Origin: Streptomyces avidinii | GTDB lineage: Bacteria; Actinomycetota; Actinomycetes; Streptomycetales; Streptomycetaceae | DNA length: 64,000 bases | Assembly: GCF_014650695.1 (NCBI RefSeq) | Contig: NZ_BMVL01000002.1 | Span: forward strand, 701,416-765,415 | Direction of reading: 5' to 3' | Shown: positions 49,153 through 56,527 of the stretch, piece after piece | How positions within the stretch are numbered: the first letter of the stretch is position 1 | Layout: each line of letters begins with the position of its first letter | The notes under the pieces: generated by a model | What the model was told of the DNA's origin: nothing | Databases searched by the model: none | Seen by the model: only the letters and a program-made list of their open reading frames with translations | Made by a program: the position numbers and the translations under genes

Positions 49153-49584
49153 GTGCGAGACGCAGAGCTCGTTGCCCTCGGGGTCGGCGAGTGTCGTCCA
49201 CACGCTGGGGCCCTGCCGGCCCTCGTGGAGGTGTTCGGCACCCTTGGCGATGAGGCGCTGGACCAGGGCCTGCGGGTCGTCGGAGTCCGTACGGACGTCG
49301 AAGTGGACCCGGTTCTTGACCGTCTTGGGTTCGGGCACCAGCTGGAAGAGGACGCGGGGCGCGCGCTCCAGGCCCTCCGGGTGGCGGATCGCGGCGCCCG
49401 CTTTCCAGACGAGGGTGCCGCGGTGGGTCTTGGTGTCGTCCTCTGTGGCGTGGCCCGCCTCGATCAGGCCGCGGATGAACGGCTCGTCGCTCGGCTCCAC
49501 CTCCCAGCCGAGGGCGTCCGCCCACCAGTCGGCGAGCGTGTGCGGGTCGGCCGAGTCGATGGTCACCTGGAATGTGTACGCCAT
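49150..49584 (-). CDS. VOC-family (glyoxalase-like) protein
   Basis: 144 residues with the vicinal-oxygen-chelate pattern: FQVTIDSADPHTLADWWADALGWEVEP, VLFQLVPEPKTVKNRVHFDVRTDSDDPQALVQRLIAKGAEHL and TTLADPEGNELCVSH. H and E positions for metal are partly present. The VPEPKTVKNRVHFD motif recurs in the VOC protein at 58.2 kb, so the two are paralogues of one family. Role unknown, possibly antibiotic or aldehyde handling. Confidence 0.85.
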   Translation of the reverse strand: MAYTFQVTIDSADPHTLADWWADALGWEVEPSDEPFIRGLIEAGHATEDDTKTHRGTLVWKAGAAIRHPEGLERAPRVLFQLVPEPKTVKNRVHFDVRTDSDDPQALVQRLIAKGAEHLHEGRQGPSVWTTLADPEGNELCVSH

Positions 49585-49657
49585 GCCGGGACCCTACTGA
49601 GGTGCCGGAGCCCTCGCCACACGGCGCGGGCGCGCAGGGCACGGGCGCCGTCCGCGG

Positions 49658-50632
49658 TCAGCGGCCCGGCGCCGCGCGCCCGGCGGTGAGGTGCGAGACG
49701 ACCAGTGCGGCGAAGGTGAGCAACCAGGCGCCTACGGCGATCCACAGCAGCACCTCGCCCAGCGGGCGCAGCCAGGCGATCCCGGCCGGGTCCGCCACCG
49801 AGAGGCAGGCGGTGGCCGTCATGCCGAGCGGGAAGACCGTGGCCCAGCGCCGGATGTCGTAGCGCGGCCGGGGGTGGCGCAGTTCGGCGGCGAGGAGGAC
49901 CACGTACCAGACGAGGGACACGGCGAGCAGGGCCAGGGTGACGGTACGCAGGGCGGTGTGCGCCGAACCGGTCCATACGGGTGATGCCGTGAGCTTGGAT
50001 CCGGCCAGGGCGGAGATGGAGAGCGCACCGCCGGCCACCCAGTGGTCGCCCGCCCCGCCCACCACCTCCCGCAGGTCGAAGCGGAAGAGGGCCGCCACGT
50101 AGCACAGCAGCCCGAGGCAGAAGGTGACCAGCGCGGCCCGGGCCAGCCAGTCCTGGTGACCGGCATCGGCGAGGGAGGCGGCGAGGACGGAGAGCCCCTG
50201 GGTGGCGACGCAGCCGAGGAAGGCCGCCCCCGGCATGCGCCGCCGCCAGTGTCGTACGACGTTGAGGAGCAGGCCGGGCCACAGCAGCGCAGCCACCGCG
50301 AGCAGCACGGCGGCCGCCGTCCGCCAGCCCTGCTGCGCGAGCCGGGTCCCGATGATGGTGGTGGCGGCGACGGCCGTCAGCGCGCCCGGCGTGTCGGCCT
50401 CGGCGCGGAACCGCCCGCGGTCGCCGAGCAGCCGGGAGGTGAAGTCGGCGGCGAGCACGAGCCACAGCACCCCGGCGACGACCAGCGCGACCAGTGACAC
50501 CGCGCCGTACCCGGTCAGGTACAGGCCCACGGAGATGATGCCGGTGGCCATGACGGCGGCTCCCGCCGCGGGCGGGAGTCCGGTCCACCAGTCGCGGCCG
50601 GGGAGGATGCTCACGCCTCCAGCGGACCCCAC
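49658..50632 (-). CDS. TDT/SLAC1-type membrane transporter
   Basis: 324 residues with ten helices: GLPPAAGAAVMATGIISVGLYLTGYGAVSLVALVVAGVLWLVL at the start (the P-x-x-x-x-A-V-M-A-T-G-I motif is characteristic of the tellurite-resistance/dicarboxylate family) and FPLGMTATACLSVAD...LLWIAVGAWLLTFAALVV at the end. Family members export dicarboxylates, sulfite or anions. The start is uncertain: GTG 50632 lacks an RBS and GTG 50614 sits one base after a GGAGG, too close to be comfortable. Confidence 0.8.
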   Translation of the reverse strand: MGSAGGVSILPGRDWWTGLPPAAGAAVMATGIISVGLYLTGYGAVSLVALVVAGVLWLVLAADFTSRLLGDRGRFRAEADTPGALTAVAATTIIGTRLAQQGWRTAAAVLLAVAALLWPGLLLNVVRHWRRRMPGAAFLGCVATQGLSVLAASLADAGHQDWLARAALVTFCLGLLCYVAALFRFDLREVVGGAGDHWVAGGALSISALAGSKLTASPVWTGSAHTALRTVTLALLAVSLVWYVVLLAAELRHPRPRYDIRRWATVFPLGMTATACLSVADPAGIAWLRPLGEVLLWIAVGAWLLTFAALVVSHLTAGRAAPGR

Positions 50633-50820
50633 CGGTCCGCGGGACGCCAGCGGACAGGGCCGACCGGCACGGGAACCACATGGGCCGGGCCCCGGACGCG
50701 TACGCGGCCCGCTGCCGCCGAGGAGGGGAACGCTGCGCGCGCCATCGGCGCGGCCCTTCCGGCTCGCAGTAGCGTCGTGACCCCTCGGTGGGTGGCCTGA
50801 ATGCGCACTTGTCAGCCCGA

Positions 50821-50839
50821 TTAGGCCTACCTAACCTAT
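50821..50839 (+). promoter_or_regulatory. iron-box-like site (DmdR/IdeR type) upstream of the DoxX gene
   Basis: TTAGGCCTACCTAACCTAT matches the DmdR1/IdeR consensus TTAGGTTAGGCTAACCTAA at 13 of 19 positions, including a complete right half CTAACCTA, and forms TTAGG-CCTA-CCTAA dyad. It lies about 70 bases before the DoxX start, a position suited to iron-dependent repression. Confidence 0.5.
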
Positions 50840-50907
50840 GGCTCGCCCTAGCTCGAGGGCCTCGGCACGACTTCGGGACCCGTCCCCTACCGAAGGAGCC
50901 TCCCCCC

Positions 50908-51363
50908 ATGAACACACGTCTCGACCATGCCCAGCCCTATGCCGTCGGCCTGTTCCGGATCGTCACCGGACTGCTCTTCGCCTCGCACGGGGCCGCGTCC
51001 CTCTTCGGTGTCCTCGGCGGTGCTCACGGTGGCGGCACCGTCGCGGCCGGCACCTGGCCCGGCTGGTACGCCGCCGCGATCCAGCTCGTCGCCGGCGCCC
51101 TGATCCTGCTGGGCCTCGGCACCCGGGCGGCCGCCTTCGTCGCCTCCGGTTCGATGGCGTACGCGTACTTCACCGTGCACCAGCCCGGAGCTCTGTGGCC
51201 GCTCCAGAACGGCGGCGAGGCCTCGGCGATGTTCTGCTGGGCCTTTCTCCTGCTGGTGTTCACCGGCCCGGGCGCCCTTGCCGTGGACGGGCTGTTCCCC
51301 TCGCGTTCCGCCGCCTCCCCCGGGCGCCGGGACGAGAGCCGCCCCGAGACCGTGACCGCCTGA
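50908..51363 (+). CDS. DoxX-family membrane protein
   Basis: 151 residues with four helices: LFRIVTGLLFASHGAASLFGVLGG, WYAAAIQLVAGALILLGLGTRAAAFVASGSMAYAYFTVH and AMFCWAFLLLVFTGPGALAVDGLF. The G-x-L-F-x-x-H-G motif and terminal GPGALAVD are those of DoxX. The family includes thiosulfate:quinone oxidoreductase parts and membrane oxidoreductase complexes in redox defence. RBS CGAAGGAG, start ATG 50908. The upstream iron-box-like site suggests Fe-dependent expression. Confidence 0.88.
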   Translation: MNTRLDHAQPYAVGLFRIVTGLLFASHGAASLFGVLGGAHGGGTVAAGTWPGWYAAAIQLVAGALILLGLGTRAAAFVASGSMAYAYFTVHQPGALWPLQNGGEASAMFCWAFLLLVFTGPGALAVDGLFPSRSAASPGRRDESRPETVTA

Positions 51364-51782
51364 GGAATCGATTCAGCGCCCCGCCCGCCGCGGCGCCCGC
51401 TCCCGGGGCGCGGCCGCGGGTGCCGGCAGCGGCGCCGGCAGCGATGCCCGGTGGCGGTGCCCGGTGGCGAACTCCGCTCGGTCTGCGCGTCCTTCGCGCC
51501 CTCCTCGGCGGCGTCGTTCGGGGGGGCGGTCCGGGTCGTCCGGGTGGCCTGGGCGTTCTCGCTGTCTTCGGTGATGCGTCCACGGCGTGACCGTATTCAG
51601 CATTCAGCCGCCCCGGTCCGGGCATCGGCCCCCGGGCTTGCACCCGCGAGCCGAGCCGTGATCGTGGTGCTCCAACTCGATGTCTGCGGGCATGCGTTGG
51701 AGAGAACGTCGATGGAGTCCGGGTCGCGTCCCGGGCCGTGTCCGCCGAGCCCCGCCAGGCGGGCGGGCGGTAGCGTGCGTGC
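51364..51782. other. 419-bp region without a recognisable gene
   Basis: I see no gene. Around 51430-51590 the minus strand has one frame with almost only G/C in third position (reading RITEDSENAQATRTTRTAPPND), lacking a start codon after a TGA; it might be the remains of a coding sequence or simply GC skew. Confidence 0.4.
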
Positions 51783-52382
51783 ATGGAGGAACTGGGCGGG
51801 GTGGAGATCATCGGCTTTGCGGACGCCGAGGCGTTCGAGCGCTGGCTGGCCGAGCACCACACGCGCCATGAGGGCGTGTGGATCAAGCTCGCAAAGAAGA
51901 AGTCGGGCATCGCGTCGGTCACCGATGACGAGCTGGTCGACATCGGGCTGTGCTACGGGTGGATCTCCGGCCAGCGACGCGCCCTGGACGAGCGGTACTA
52001 CCTGCAGAAGTACGTACCGCGCCGGCCCAGGAGCCTGTGGTCGCAGGTGAACGTGGACAAGGTCGCGGAGCTGACGGCCGCGGGGCGGATGCGTGAGCCC
52101 GGGCTCGCCGAGGTGCGCAGGGCGCAGGCGGACGGGCGGTGGACGCACGCCTACGAGTCGCAGAAGACGGCGGCGGTCCCACCTGATCTCGCAGCGGCAT
52201 TCGAGGCGCACCCGGAGGCCCGGGAGGCGTTCGAGGCACTCGACCGGACCGGACGCTATCTGGTGATCCTGCCGTTGCTCCAGGCACTCACCCCGGAGGC
52301 CAGGCGGGCCCGGCTCGACCGGGCGGTACGGCTGCTCCGGGCGGACGGCGGGAGCGGCGGGAGCGGCGGGAGCGGCGGCTGA
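51783..52382 (+). CDS. YdeI/OmpD-associated family protein
   Basis: 199 residues. EIIGFADAEAFERWLAEHHTRHEGVWIKLAKKKSGIASVTDDELVDIGLCYGWISGQRRALDERYYLQKYVPRRPRSLWSQVNVDKVAELTAAGRMREPGLAEVRRAQADGRW covers the family core (bacteriocin-protection YdeI). The C-terminus ends GGSGGSGGSGG, encoded by a 9-bp unit in tandem. Molecular role not established. It is followed by a 16-bp repeat array and a terminator. Confidence 0.9.
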   Translation: MEELGGVEIIGFADAEAFERWLAEHHTRHEGVWIKLAKKKSGIASVTDDELVDIGLCYGWISGQRRALDERYYLQKYVPRRPRSLWSQVNVDKVAELTAAGRMREPGLAEVRRAQADGRWTHAYESQKTAAVPPDLAAAFEAHPEAREAFEALDRTGRYLVILPLLQALTPEARRARLDRAVRLLRADGGSGGSGGSGG

Positions 52383-52398
52383 CCCGACGGGATGCGGG

Positions 52399-52462
52399 GC
52401 GTACCGGCGCGGGAGCGTACCCGGCACCGGGCGTACCGGCGCTGGAACGTACCGGCGCCGGG
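52399..52462. repeat. four tandem copies of a 16-bp unit
   Basis: Units at 52399, 52415, 52431 and 52447, each about GCGTACCGGCGCNGGA, lie between the YdeI-type gene and its terminator. Possible Rho-independent or structural role is unknown. Confidence 0.75.
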
Positions 52463-52471
52463 AAGGCGTCA

Positions 52472-52500
52472 GGCCCGGCTCCCCAGGGGGAAGCCGGGCC
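52472..52500. terminator. bidirectional terminator between YdeI and DUF5997 genes
   Basis: GGCCCGGCT / AGCCGGGCC, 9-bp perfect stem, 11-base loop, between converging genes. Confidence 0.75.
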
Positions 52501-52521
52501 CGGCGGAGGTGGAACCGCAGG

Positions 52522-52926
52522 TCAGGAGTTCTGGCCGTGGGCCTTCTCGGCCCGCTCCGCGTTCTTCTCCTTGATGCGGACCGTCTCCTTGCGGACCTCG
52601 GCCTGAGTGGCGCGCTCACGCTGCAGCCACTCGGGGGCTTCCTGCTTCAGCGCTTCGATCTGCTCCGTGGTGAGGGGCTCGGTGACCCCGCCGCGGGCGA
52701 GGCCCGCGATGGACACGCCGAGCTTGGCGGCCACCACCGGTCGGGGGTGCGGACCATTGGCGCGCAGCTCCGTCAGCCACTGGGGCGGATCGGCCTGGAG
52801 CGCACTCAATTCGCTGCGCGAGACGACACCCTCCTGGAACTCTGCGGGGGTGGCCTCGAGGTACACGCCCAGCTTCTTCGCCGCGGTCGCGGGCTTCATC
52901 GTCTGGGTGTTCTGGTGCGACGTCAT
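52522..52926 (-). CDS. DUF5997 family protein
   Basis: 134 residues: KPATAAKKLGVYLEATPAEFQEGVVSRSELSALQADPPQWLTELRANGPHPRPVVAAKLGVSIAGLARGGVTEPLTTEQIEAL, then a charged helical tail. LG(V)SIAGLAR suggests a helix-turn-helix-like segment, but no function is known. It is divergent from a LysR-effector-domain gene, a pairing I recall as conserved in actinomycetes. Confidence 0.85.
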   Translation of the reverse strand: MTSHQNTQTMKPATAAKKLGVYLEATPAEFQEGVVSRSELSALQADPPQWLTELRANGPHPRPVVAAKLGVSIAGLARGGVTEPLTTEQIEALKQEAPEWLQRERATQAEVRKETVRIKEKNAERAEKAHGQNS

Positions 52927-52984
52927 GGTGTCAAGAGTATCGAGCGTGTGCGCTACCTCCGACCACGACCGGTAACCTTGCGGG

Positions 52985-53791
52985 GTGACAGGCTCGGAAG
53001 TACCCCATTCGTTCCGGCTCGCTTATGTCCCCGGGGTGACACCCAGCAAGTGGGTGCGTATCTGGAACGAGCGGCTGCCCGACGTCCCGCTGACCCTGGT
53101 CGCGGTGTCCCCGACCGAGGTGTTCGGCGTACTGCGGGCGAGCGGTGCCGACGCCGGATTCGTGCGGCTGCCGGTGGATCGTACGGACCTCAGCGCGATC
53201 CCCCTCTACACCGAGACCACGGTGGTGGTGATCCCCAAGGACCACCTGGTGGCCGCGGCGGACGAGGTGTCCGTCGAGGATCTTGCCGACGAGATCGTGT
53301 TCCATCCCCTCGACGACACCCTGGAGTGGGAGCAGCTGCCGGGCAAGCCCGCGATCGAGCGCCCCGCGACGACGGCGGACGCGATCGAGCTGGTGGCGGC
53401 CGGGGTGGGCGTGCTCGTCGTCCCCCAGTCGCTCGCCCGTCTGCACCACCGCAAGGACCTGACCTACCGGCCGGTCTCGGACGCGCCCGCCTCGCGGGTC
53501 GCGCTGTCGTGGCCGCAGGACGAGACCACCGACCTGGTGGAGGAGTTCATCGGGATCGTCCGCGGCCGGACCGTGAACAGCACACGGGGCCGTGCACCGA
53601 CCCCGCCGCAGCCCAAGGCGAAGCGCAAGCGCCCGGAAGCGGGAGCGGGTGCGAAAGCGGGATCGGGTGGCAAGGGGGGATCCGGCAGGTCGGCGTCCGG
53701 AAAGCCGGCGGGCAAGAACCCCCGCGGTGGTTCCGGGGGCCCCAAGGGCGGCAAGAGCGGCCAGAGCGGCAAGCCCCGCCGCCGTCCGTAA
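52985..53791 (+). CDS. LysR-type effector domain protein without HTH, with basic tail
   Basis: 268 residues from GTG 52985. FRLAYVPGVTPSKWVRIWNERLPDVPLTLVAVSPTEVFGVLRASGADAGFVRLPVDRTDLSAIPLYTETTVVVIPKDH...IELVAAGVGVLVVPQSLARL is the periplasmic-binding-like half of LysR regulators, directly from residue 9; the winged HTH is absent. After residue 195 there is a Lys/Arg/Gly-rich low-complexity tail that could bind nucleic acid. It may work with the divergent DUF5997 protein, whose product has an HTH-like segment. Confidence 0.85.
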   Translation: MTGSEVPHSFRLAYVPGVTPSKWVRIWNERLPDVPLTLVAVSPTEVFGVLRASGADAGFVRLPVDRTDLSAIPLYTETTVVVIPKDHLVAAADEVSVEDLADEIVFHPLDDTLEWEQLPGKPAIERPATTADAIELVAAGVGVLVVPQSLARLHHRKDLTYRPVSDAPASRVALSWPQDETTDLVEEFIGIVRGRTVNSTRGRAPTPPQPKAKRKRPEAGAGAKAGSGGKGGSGRSASGKPAGKNPRGGSGGPKGGKSGQSGKPRRRP

Positions 53792-53889
53792 CCGGCGCGC
53801 GTCCGTAGCCGGCGCCCCGCCCGATACCGGCGGGGCCCTGACGGCCTGGCTTCGGGGCCCCGGATCGCCGCGCGGTGTATGCAGGAGGG

Positions 53890-55002
53890 ATGGAACTCCG
53901 GCCGTCGCACCCACGTCGTCACCGGTCCGCGAAGGTGAGCCCCGCACAGCTGGCGGTCCCGTTCGCGTTGATCGCCCTCGTGACCGTGGTCGATGTGCTC
54001 GCTCCCCCCGACGTGCACCTCGGGCCGTTCCTGGTCGCCGCTCCGGCCGTGACCGCTTCGTTCGCGGGGCCGTGGATGACGGCCTTCGTCGGTCTGGTCG
54101 CCGTGCTGGCCCAGGTGGTGGTCGCGATGGCTCGCACGAGCCTGACCGACCTGAACCACACCTTCCAGATCATTGCGCTGGTGATGATCTCGGTGTTCGT
54201 GACCTTCTTCGCCCACCTGCGCGAGGTGCACGAGAAGGAAGTGATGCAGCTCCGCTCGGTGGCGGAGACCGCCCAGGAAGTGGTCCTGCGGCCGCTGCCC
54301 GACCGGATCGGGCCGCTGAGCGTCGCCTCCGTGTACCTGGCCGCCGCGGCCGAGGCCCAGATCGGCGGCGACCTGTACGCCGCCGCCCGTACGGCGACGG
54401 GCAAGGGCACGAGGCTGATCATCGGCGATGTCCGGGGCAAGGGGCTGGAGGCGGTCGGGGACGCGGCGCTCGTACTGGGCGCGTTCCGGGCCTCCGCGCA
54501 CCAGGAGGCCGGACTGCCGGACCTGGTGAACTACCTGGAGGCGGCGGTCACCACGGACCTGGACGGTGCCGGGAACCGGGGCGAGAGCTTCGTGACCGCG
54601 GCCGTCCTGGAGATCCCCGATGCCGAACCGGTGCTGCACCTCGTCAGCTGCGGCCATCCACCGCCGCTGCTCGTGCTGCGCGCGGGCGGCGCCGTCCAGC
54701 TGGAGGTGTCCCGGCCGGCGCCGCCGCTGGGGCTCGCCGCGCTCGTGGCCTCGGCCGTCACCGCGCAGACCTTCGCGTTCGCCGAGGGTGACCTCCTGCT
54801 GCTCTACACGGACGGCGTCCTGGAGGCACGCGACGGTGCGGGCACCTTCTACCCGCTGGCGGAGCGGGTGACCGCGTGGTCGGGCCTGCCTCCGCAGGGG
54901 CTGCTGGACCGGGTGTGCGCGGACCTGCTCGCGCACGCGGCCGGCAACACCCTGGACGACGACGCGGCGATGGTGGCGATCGGGCGACCCGTGACTTCGT
55001 AG
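53890..55002 (+). CDS. membrane PP2C-type Ser/Thr phosphatase (RsbU/SpoIIE-like)
   Basis: 370 residues: basic N-terminus, three membrane helices (QLAVPFALIALVTVVDVLA, FLVAAPAVTASFAGPWMTAFVGLVAVLAQVVVAMA, IIALVMISVFVTFFAHL), then a PP2C_SIG phosphatase domain with EAQIGGDLYAAARTATGKGTRLIIGDVRGKGLEAV, LVSCGHPPPLLVL and LLLYTDGVLEARD, which carry metal Asp residues. Such enzymes dephosphorylate anti-anti-sigma factors in stress signalling. ATG 53890 has GGAGG only one base away, so the start is uncertain (GTG 53875 or 53935 are options). Confidence 0.88.
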   Translation: MELRPSHPRRHRSAKVSPAQLAVPFALIALVTVVDVLAPPDVHLGPFLVAAPAVTASFAGPWMTAFVGLVAVLAQVVVAMARTSLTDLNHTFQIIALVMISVFVTFFAHLREVHEKEVMQLRSVAETAQEVVLRPLPDRIGPLSVASVYLAAAAEAQIGGDLYAAARTATGKGTRLIIGDVRGKGLEAVGDAALVLGAFRASAHQEAGLPDLVNYLEAAVTTDLDGAGNRGESFVTAAVLEIPDAEPVLHLVSCGHPPPLLVLRAGGAVQLEVSRPAPPLGLAALVASAVTAQTFAFAEGDLLLLYTDGVLEARDGAGTFYPLAERVTAWSGLPPQGLLDRVCADLLAHAAGNTLDDDAAMVAIGRPVTS

Positions 55003-55036
55003 GTGCGACGGGAACCGGGTTTGCCAGAATCGGATC

Positions 55037-55408
55037 ATGTTGACCATTGGAACGATCGTCATGGGCGCCGCGGACGTACGGCGGGCCGCGGACTTCTGGA
55101 GCCGGGCGCTCGGCTACGTACCCCGCGACGGGGAGGTGGACGAGGGCTGGACGGTCCTGGTCCCGGCGGACGGGAGCGGCCCGGGGCTGGCGCTCGGCCG
55201 CAGTGTCACGCCCGTACAGGAGCGCCCGCGCGTCCACCTCGACCTGTACGCGGCGGACGCGGCCGAGCAGGAGGCGGAGGTGACGCGGCTGGTGTCACTG
55301 GGGGCGCGGCACGTCGATTGGGACTCCTACCCGGAGGACCCCGACTTCGTGGTGCTGGCCGACCCCGAGGGCAACCGCTTCTGCGTCATCGACGCCACGC
55401 ACGGCTGA
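55037..55408 (+). CDS. VOC-family (glyoxalase-like) protein
   Basis: 123 residues: TIGTIVMGAADVRRAADFWSRALGYVPRDGEVDEGWTVLVPADGSGPGLALGRS, PRVHLDLYAADAAEQEAEVTRLVSLGARHVDWDSYPEDPDFVVLADPEGNRFCVIDA. This is the short single-module VOC form with H and E-rich metal positions near RVHLDL and DPEGN. Function open. ATG 55037. Confidence 0.86.
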   Translation: MLTIGTIVMGAADVRRAADFWSRALGYVPRDGEVDEGWTVLVPADGSGPGLALGRSVTPVQERPRVHLDLYAADAAEQEAEVTRLVSLGARHVDWDSYPEDPDFVVLADPEGNRFCVIDATHG

Positions 55409-55593
55409 AACGCCCGACGCCGGGTTCGGCGGGGTCGCGGTACCCAGCAGGCAGACGCTGCGCGCCGGCCACCGGCGCAGGCCCACGGAAGGCCGAACGG
55501 CGCCCTGAGCGAAGCAAGTTGATGCGTAGTCAGGCATGATCGGATTCGAGCTGGAGTGGGCATTTCAAGCCAACACATTTCCCTGGGGGATCC

Positions 55594-56034
55594 TTGCGCC
55601 TCAAGAGCAGCCTCGTCGCCACCGCCGCGGCTCTGGCCACCGTCGTCACTCCGCTCATCGCCAGCCCCGCGGCCGCGGCGTCCGGCACCGAGGCAACGGT
55701 CTCGACCAACTCGTACTACGGGCGGATGGCCATCGGCTGGCGGCTCAACCCCTACCGTCTCGACCCGATCCAGATCACCGCCCAGGACCGCGCGACCGAC
55801 GGCTACGTCGTCGGCATCCGCCTCATCACCAACGGCGAGAACGGCCACAAGGTCTGGTCGATGCGGACCGTGCCCAGCGGCCGGACGAGCGCCTCGTGGA
55901 GCACACACTTGCAGGCCGGCTGGATCGACAACGCCTACTTCGAGGTCTGCAAGATCGGCGCCGGCAGCGGCGTGATCGCGAGCTGCGAGTCCTCGGCCGT
56001 GACGCACAACCCGTTCGACGACTCCTCCATGTAG
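55594..56034 (+). CDS. small secreted protein of unknown function
   Basis: 146 residues from TTG 55594 (RBS TGGGGGA, short spacing). Signal peptide MRLKSSLVATAAALATVVTPLIASPAAAASG, then a beta-rich mature protein with YYGRMAIGWRLNPYRLDPIQITAQDRATDGYVVGIRLITNGENGHKVWSMRTVPSGRTSASW and one Cys pair (FEVCKIG, ASCESS). No domain recognised. A strong terminator follows immediately. Confidence 0.7.
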   Translation: MRLKSSLVATAAALATVVTPLIASPAAAASGTEATVSTNSYYGRMAIGWRLNPYRLDPIQITAQDRATDGYVVGIRLITNGENGHKVWSMRTVPSGRTSASWSTHLQAGWIDNAYFEVCKIGAGSGVIASCESSAVTHNPFDDSSM

Positions 56035-56047
56035 GACGCACGACGGG

Positions 56048-56079
56048 GGGGGTGTCACCCGCATGCGGGTGACACCCCC
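56048..56079 (+). terminator. perfect 32-bp palindromic terminator
   Basis: GGGGGTGTCACCCGCA and its exact complement flank the centre, followed by TTT. It is 13 bases after the stop of the secreted-protein gene. Confidence 0.9.
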
Positions 56080-56085
56080 TTTCGC

Positions 56086-56300
56086 CTGTCTCCGACCGTC
56101 GGGACGTGGACCAGGCCGCTGCCGACCTCGATGTCCGGGTAGCAGAACGTGCTCCGCGTCAGCATCTGGGCCGTCAGCCGGAGGTGGGCCGAGCCGAACC
56201 GCGGTGCCCCGCGGACCGGCTTGCGGCGGCCGCGCTTGCTCTGGATGCCCTCCGGAGTGGTGCCACCTACAGCGTGGGAGACGCAGCGCATCCCGCAGGG
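56086..56300 (-). pseudogene. possible gene remnant on the minus strand
   Basis: Between the terminator and the chitinase gene, the minus strand carries a frame with near-complete G/C at third positions: SKRGRRKPVRGAPRFGSAHLRLTAQMLTRSTFCYPDIEVGSGLVHVPTVGDRRKG. I do not recognise the family. The codon pattern suggests former coding sequence rather than chance. A T-loop-like GGTTCGACTCC at 56354-56364 (minus) does not fold into a tRNA. Confidence 0.3.
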
Positions 56301-56438
56301 CAGCATGCCGGGGTCTTCGGGCACCGGCTTCGGCGCATGCGGATGTACGGAGTCGAACCCGGGACGCAGGGGCTGCGCGACGCCGCTTCCTGATCCCCCG
56401 CTTTCCCCTGCCTTAAGTGGAACCTAAGAGTCATGGGG

Positions 56439-56476
56439 GCCGCACCGAAACGAACGAATGTCCGTTTCGGTGCGGC
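56439..56476. promoter_or_regulatory. 38-bp stem-loop upstream of the chitinase gene
   Basis: A 14-bp perfect inverted repeat GCCGCACCGAAACG / CGTTTCGGTGCGGC with 10-base loop, about 50 bases before the chitinase start. It lacks a T-run, so an operator or leader hairpin is more likely than a terminator. It differs from the 12-bp direct repeats of studied Streptomyces chitinase promoters. Confidence 0.65.
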
Positions 56477-56527
56477 TAGCGTGCTGCTGGATCCCCAACT
56501 CCCCAGTAACACAGAGGCAGGCACGCG

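Noticed and set aside
56354-56370. T-loop-like GGTTCGACTCC on the minus strand, suggesting a tRNA 3' end
   Set aside because: The T-stem pairs only partly and no acceptor, D or anticodon arms can be folded upstream; taken as chance similarity inside a possible gene remnant.
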